Shown here in pieces: positions 60,935 through 64,000 of a DNA stretch of 64,000 nt; position 1 is the first letter of the stretch, and every line of letters starts with the position of its first letter. Below the pieces are notes generated by a model that ran no database searches, was not told the DNA's origin, and worked only from the letters and a program-made list of their open reading frames with translations. The translations under genes were made by a program, and so were the position numbers. The stretch is from Fimbriimonadaceae bacterium (GTDB taxonomy: Bacteria > Armatimonadota > Fimbriimonadia > Fimbriimonadales > Fimbriimonadaceae): assembly GCA_019454145.1 (NCBI GenBank), contig CP075366.1, positions 1,219,564-1,283,563 of the forward strand, in the 5' to 3' direction.

Positions 60935-61882
60935 TTAGCGAGGCACGACCTGAGCGTCGAGAATCCTTTGTAAGACTTGCTCTACGCCGTGTCCTTCGAT
61001 TTCCGCTTCTGGTTTGAGAAGCACCCTATGCCGGAGAACTGGCATCGCAAGTTCTTTGATGTCGTCGGGAATTACAAAGTCTCGCCCGCGAATAGCGGCA
61101 AGAGCTTGAGATGCCGAAACAAGTGCTAATCCCGCGCGAGGAGAACCACCTACCAATAAGTCGCCACTGCTTCTTGTTGCCCGCACAATGTCATAGATGT
61201 AGCGGAACATCCGGTCTTCCATCTTGACTTCCCTGACCTCCGCTTTCATTTTTTCAAGGGCTTCAAGATCAAGAATTGGCTGGATGTTTGCCTCTTCTAG
61301 CTTTTGGCTCCGGAATCCAGCATGGAAGCGGCGCAGAACGTCAACTTCCTGTTCATCACCAGGATAATCCATGACGATCTTGAAAAGAAATCGGTCTTGC
61401 TGAGCTTCCGGCAGAGGATAAGTGCCCTCGTATTCAATTGGGTTTTGAGTTGCAAAAACAATAAAAGGTTTGGGAAGTTCATAGCGAACGCCGTCAATCG
61501 TTGCCTGCCGTTCTTCCATGGCTTCAAGCAATGCGGCCTGCGTTTTTGGCGGAGTCCGGTTGATTTCGTCTGCCAGCAATATAGATGTAAAAATCGGCCC
61601 TTTGCGGAGTGAAAAGTCTGAAGTTTTCTGATCAAAGATGTTTGTGCCAATCACATCGCTTGGCATCAGGTCAGGCGTAAATTGAATTCGTTTGAATTCC
61701 AGCGACATCACCTGAGACAAAGCTCGAACGAGCAAAGTTTTTCCAAGTCCAGGAACACCTTGAAGCAAACAGTGACCGTCTGCAAGCAGCGCAACGAGTG
61801 ATTGTTCAACCGCGCGGCTTTGACCAACCAGCGCTTTCCCCATCTCGGCATAAACCCGAGTCGCCATATCGGCTACTAACAT
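60935..61882 (-). CDS. MoxR-family AAA+ ATPase
   Basis: About 315 residues. Walker A GVPGLGKTLLVRAL, FTPDLMPSDVIGTNIF, Walker B ILLADEINRTPPKTQAALLEAMEERQATIDG, sensor ATQNPIEYEGTYPLPEAQQDRFLFK and the C-terminal GGSPRAGLALVSASQALAAIRGRDFVIPDDIKELAMPVLRHRVLLK. MoxR proteins act as chaperones, commonly beside DUF58 and vWA proteins; here none follow. TACGAT ends 6 bases before ATG 61882. Confidence 0.92.
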   Translation of the reverse strand: MLVADMATRVYAEMGKALVGQSRAVEQSLVALLADGHCLLQGVPGLGKTLLVRALSQVMSLEFKRIQFTPDLMPSDVIGTNIFDQKTSDFSLRKGPIFTSILLADEINRTPPKTQAALLEAMEERQATIDGVRYELPKPFIVFATQNPIEYEGTYPLPEAQQDRFLFKIVMDYPGDEQEVDVLRRFHAGFRSQKLEEANIQPILDLEALEKMKAEVREVKMEDRMFRYIYDIVRATRSSGDLLVGGSPRAGLALVSASQALAAIRGRDFVIPDDIKELAMPVLRHRVLLKPEAEIEGHGVEQVLQRILDAQVVPR

Positions 61883-61888
61883 TGCTCC

Positions 61889-61894
61889 ATCGTA
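61889..61894 (-). promoter_or_regulatory. -10 element TACGAT, possibly leaderless
   Basis: TACGAT is exactly 6 bases before the ATG at 61882. GGAGCA fills the gap; a ribosome site this close (2 bases from the ATG) would be poor. Confidence 0.35.
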
Positions 61895-61986
61895 CCTGCC
61901 AGATAGCGCATTGTTCTGGAGTGGGAACAATGACCGACGGTAAACTGTTCACTTAGAAAGCAGCTTGTAGCTGCAGCAGTCTTCTC

Positions 61987-63096
61987 ATGAAATCATCAAT
62001 CAAAGTGGGGCTCACGGTCGCCGCGGTGTTTGCCGTGGCTTATGGTGGTTTCTGGGCCTTCGGCGAAATTCAACTCAAAAATTTTGATCCTGCTCCAATT
62101 CAACCGGGCGAAGTCACATTGATAGCACTCAATCCCAAATTGGGATTCAGAGTTCGCGTAGCTAACTCCGTTGCGCAGCTTGTACAAACATCCTCGAATG
62201 AATCAGGTTTTCAATCAACGGATAAAAGTGACTCGGAAGACGCCCGAAGAATTCCAATCAAAGAATTACTGGAATCGTTGCAAGGGAACGAAGAATCACT
62301 CGGTAAGCTCATTGCTGTAATCAATAAAATCAGCCTGGATGAACTCCAGCCAGGCCTTTCTTACTGGTCAGCCGATGACGTGCAGAAGGCGATCAACGGA
62401 GATCCGGAACTCGAAAAAAAGCTTGTTCAAGACTTAAACGTTGAATTGGATGGAACCCCGATTGACACGATTCGGGTGAAATCTATTCGCAACGGCATCA
62501 TCGTTAACGTTCCCGTGCCTGTTCAAGTTCAAGTAGGCAACGAACTGAAAACACTCACTGGGCAAGTTCCTATTTCTTACCAACCTCGGTTTACAAAGGC
62601 GGTCAGCGATATTATCGAAAAACGGTTTAACCCGCCAGAAGAGTTTATTGTTGGTAACTATCGGGATATTGCTCGCAAGTTTATTTCTGGGGAAATGGGC
62701 AAGGAGGATATTAGAAAATCTCTTGAAAGATTTATCTCCCCCCAAGAAAAAGAGCGATTAGCAGCTCAACCGGAACAACTCTTGCAGAGTGCACAGGTAT
62801 TGATCAACGACAGCCTAATTACAAGTGCAGCATCTGAACTGCGGCAGGATGAAAAAGGAAAAGATTTGATCACATTGAAAATTGGGCTCAATGACGAAGG
62901 GCGAAAACGATTGTGGAAGTACAGCCGCAACACCCAAGGGTTCGCTTTGCTTGTTGTTGTTAACGGGGTGGCAATTGCTGCGCCGCGCATTTCCACCGAG
63001 CTTTCTCAATCGGAAATCAGCATCACTGGTTTGCGAGAAAAACGCTTAGTAGATGACGCGGTAACTGCAATCAAAAACCTAAAAACATCAAAATAG
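61987..63096 (+). CDS. Exported protein with a SecD-like head segment
   Basis: 369 residues with one N-terminal helix (GLTVAAVFAVAYGGFWAFG). The C-terminal ~90 residues (LALLVVVNGVAIAAPRIS-type strand FALLVVVNGVAIAAPRISTELSQ..., ITGLREKRLVDDAVTAIKNL) resemble the head part of SecD domain P1 (V-x-I-D-G-K-V-x-S-A-P, then ITG). The middle region (~100-260) is unknown. May bind unfolded exported proteins; this is inference from a short motif. Upstream of two lipoproteins and possibly in an operon with them. Confidence 0.7.
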   Translation: MKSSIKVGLTVAAVFAVAYGGFWAFGEIQLKNFDPAPIQPGEVTLIALNPKLGFRVRVANSVAQLVQTSSNESGFQSTDKSDSEDARRIPIKELLESLQGNEESLGKLIAVINKISLDELQPGLSYWSADDVQKAINGDPELEKKLVQDLNVELDGTPIDTIRVKSIRNGIIVNVPVPVQVQVGNELKTLTGQVPISYQPRFTKAVSDIIEKRFNPPEEFIVGNYRDIARKFISGEMGKEDIRKSLERFISPQEKERLAAQPEQLLQSAQVLINDSLITSAASELRQDEKGKDLITLKIGLNDEGRKRLWKYSRNTQGFALLVVVNGVAIAAPRISTELSQSEISITGLREKRLVDDAVTAIKNLKTSK

Positions 63097-63104
63097 GAAC
63101 ACAC

Positions 63105-63824
63105 ATGAAGAATTTTGTAACTGGATTCACTTTGCTTGCGCTAGCATCCTTTGCATTGGTTGGATGCAACAAAGACAACGGCGGAGCGGCAAAATCGGCG
63201 GCAGCACCCAAAAAGATAATTTCATTTGGCGACCCCAAAACCGTAAAAGTTCAGGACTTGCTACCAAAAACAAAGGGGACACAAGCAACCTATGAAGTCG
63301 TTGGCAATCCTGGCAACGATCTCACGATTAGAGTGAAGGACTATCAAGAAAATGGCGGAATGCCTCGCCTCACTCTGGAGTTTCTGGAAGGCAACAAAGT
63401 GACAGACGTTTCGGAATGGGAGTTCCGAGAAAAAGGTCTCTACCAACTCTCGGCTCGGAAAGGCAAACCGTACAATCCTCCCACACTTCAGATTAGCAGC
63501 GATTTAACAGACCGGAAGGAATACAGTTTTAAAGGCACAGGGCCTTATCCATCTGTTGAGGCAGGCAAACCTGATACCGGCCCGATGGAATCCCTGACTA
63601 AGATTCGTGGCGTAGAAACTGTCGATACGAGCATGGGTCAAATTGAAGCATTGGCCGTTATCACTGCTACCATTTACACGTCTGATGGTAAGAAGTACCG
63701 ACAAATGAACACCACGTGGTTCGCCCCGAAATACGGTATCGTTCGGTATGTTCAAAACCTACAGCGAGAGGACGGTCAATCCAGTTCGTTTACTCTGAAA
63801 CTTAAAGGGTTCAGCGCAAAGTAG
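63105..63824 (+). CDS. Lipoprotein of unknown function
   Basis: 239 residues. Signal peptide with lipobox LVGC (Cys near 21), then DLLPKTKGTQATYEVVGNPGNDLTIRVKDYQENG and TTWFAPKYGIVRYVQNLQ near the end, a beta-rich single domain of lipoprotein type seen in envelope assembly, without a family name. AGGA 8 bases before the ATG. Starts 8 bases after the previous gene. Confidence 0.72.
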   Translation: MKNFVTGFTLLALASFALVGCNKDNGGAAKSAAAPKKIISFGDPKTVKVQDLLPKTKGTQATYEVVGNPGNDLTIRVKDYQENGGMPRLTLEFLEGNKVTDVSEWEFREKGLYQLSARKGKPYNPPTLQISSDLTDRKEYSFKGTGPYPSVEAGKPDTGPMESLTKIRGVETVDTSMGQIEALAVITATIYTSDGKKYRQMNTTWFAPKYGIVRYVQNLQREDGQSSSFTLKLKGFSAK

Positions 63825-63842
63825 TAACGGTTAGAAAAAATT

Positions 63843-64000
63843 ATGCGAAGGTTCTTTACACTCATCACAGTCCTGACAATTGCTGGAATTCTTACTGGCT
63901 GCACGCCGCCAGCAAAAAAGACTGAAGTACCACCTAAAACTCAAGCTGAGAACGGCGGTGGTCAAGAGGCTCCTCCCGCAGATCCCGCTACCATTCCTGA
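63843..64000 (+). CDS. Lipoprotein (partial, runs off the window)
   Basis: The first 52 residues: signal peptide MRRFFTLITVLTIAGILTGC with lipobox LTGC, then a low-complexity linker rich in proline, glycine and lysine (PPAKKTEVPPKTQ, GGGQEAPPADPATIP). The rest is beyond the window. Probably the third exported protein of the same unit. Confidence 0.65.
   Translation, partial: MRRFFTLITVLTIAGILTGCTPPAKKTEVPPKTQAENGGGQEAPPADPATIP

Overview
The window looks like ordinary chromosome from a Gram-negative (diderm), aerobic, free-living bacterium with about 50% G+C and tightly packed genes. Evidence for an outer membrane is an LptD/OstA barrel, an LptF/LptG permease and a small beta-barrel protein. 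An exosortase with EpsI and two PEP-CTERM proteins, a Bacillus-type cytochrome b558 SdhC and a split carB are also present. The mix fits Armatimonadota (Fimbriimonadales-like) best, but this is inference: there is no rRNA or other marker here. I see no tRNA, rRNA, CRISPR array, prophage or insertion sequence, and no gene-free stretch over 300 bases.

Layout. 1-1580: end of an acyl-CoA carboxylase gene and a methylglutaconyl-CoA hydratase-like gene (leucine breakdown). 1619-6652: six exported, lipoprotein or outer-membrane proteins. 6713-8500: the N-terminal half of carbamoyl-phosphate synthase (split carB). 8616-14363: a GH25-like enzyme, two NlpC/P60-like proteins, a thiolase, a YCII-domain protein and a MerT-like protein. 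14419-21775 (minus): overlapping chain glnE, plsY, zinc-ribbon membrane protein, lptF/G, lptD. 21832-42593: a large exopolysaccharide/glycan region with manC, gmhB, a Wzc-like co-polymerase, Wzx-like flippase, exosortase and EpsI, two phosphoglycosyl transferases, glmS, three glycosyltransferases, epimerases, a WcaF-like acetyltransferase and two UDP-sugar dehydrogenases. 42629-44966: nrnA, truB, DUF2752. 44963-48664: a PLP enzyme, a pseudopilin-like protein and a fused branched-chain 2-oxoacid dehydrogenase E1. 48809-53404: rfbBAC, sdhC, enolase. 53609-54955: two paralogous PEP-CTERM proteins. 55096-59218: DinB, superoxide dismutase, then an ECF sigma operon ending in msrB. 59274-64000: an exported protein, a glycosyltransferase, a MoxR ATPase and three exported proteins, one with a SecD-like segment.

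How the parts fit. The glycan region can make activated sugars (GDP-Man, UDP-GlcA, UDP-GlcNAcA, dTDP-4-keto-6-deoxyhexose), start a lipid-linked glycan, extend it, flip it and control chain length. The exosortase would process the PEP-CTERM proteins 24 kb away. Leucine oxidation is represented by the E1 fusion, the carboxylase and hydratase, and the thiolase.

Strongest unusual signals: (1) many genes that open a transcription unit have no ribosome binding site but a TANNNT hexamer 6-7 bases before the start codon, which suggests leaderless transcripts; (2) lptF/G appears to start at AUA within an ATAA overlap; (3) carB is cleanly split; (4) three of the putative leaderless promoters have their -10 hexamer inside a palindrome; (5) an ECF sigma gene is coupled to an unannotated 53-residue ORF, a large membrane protein and msrB.
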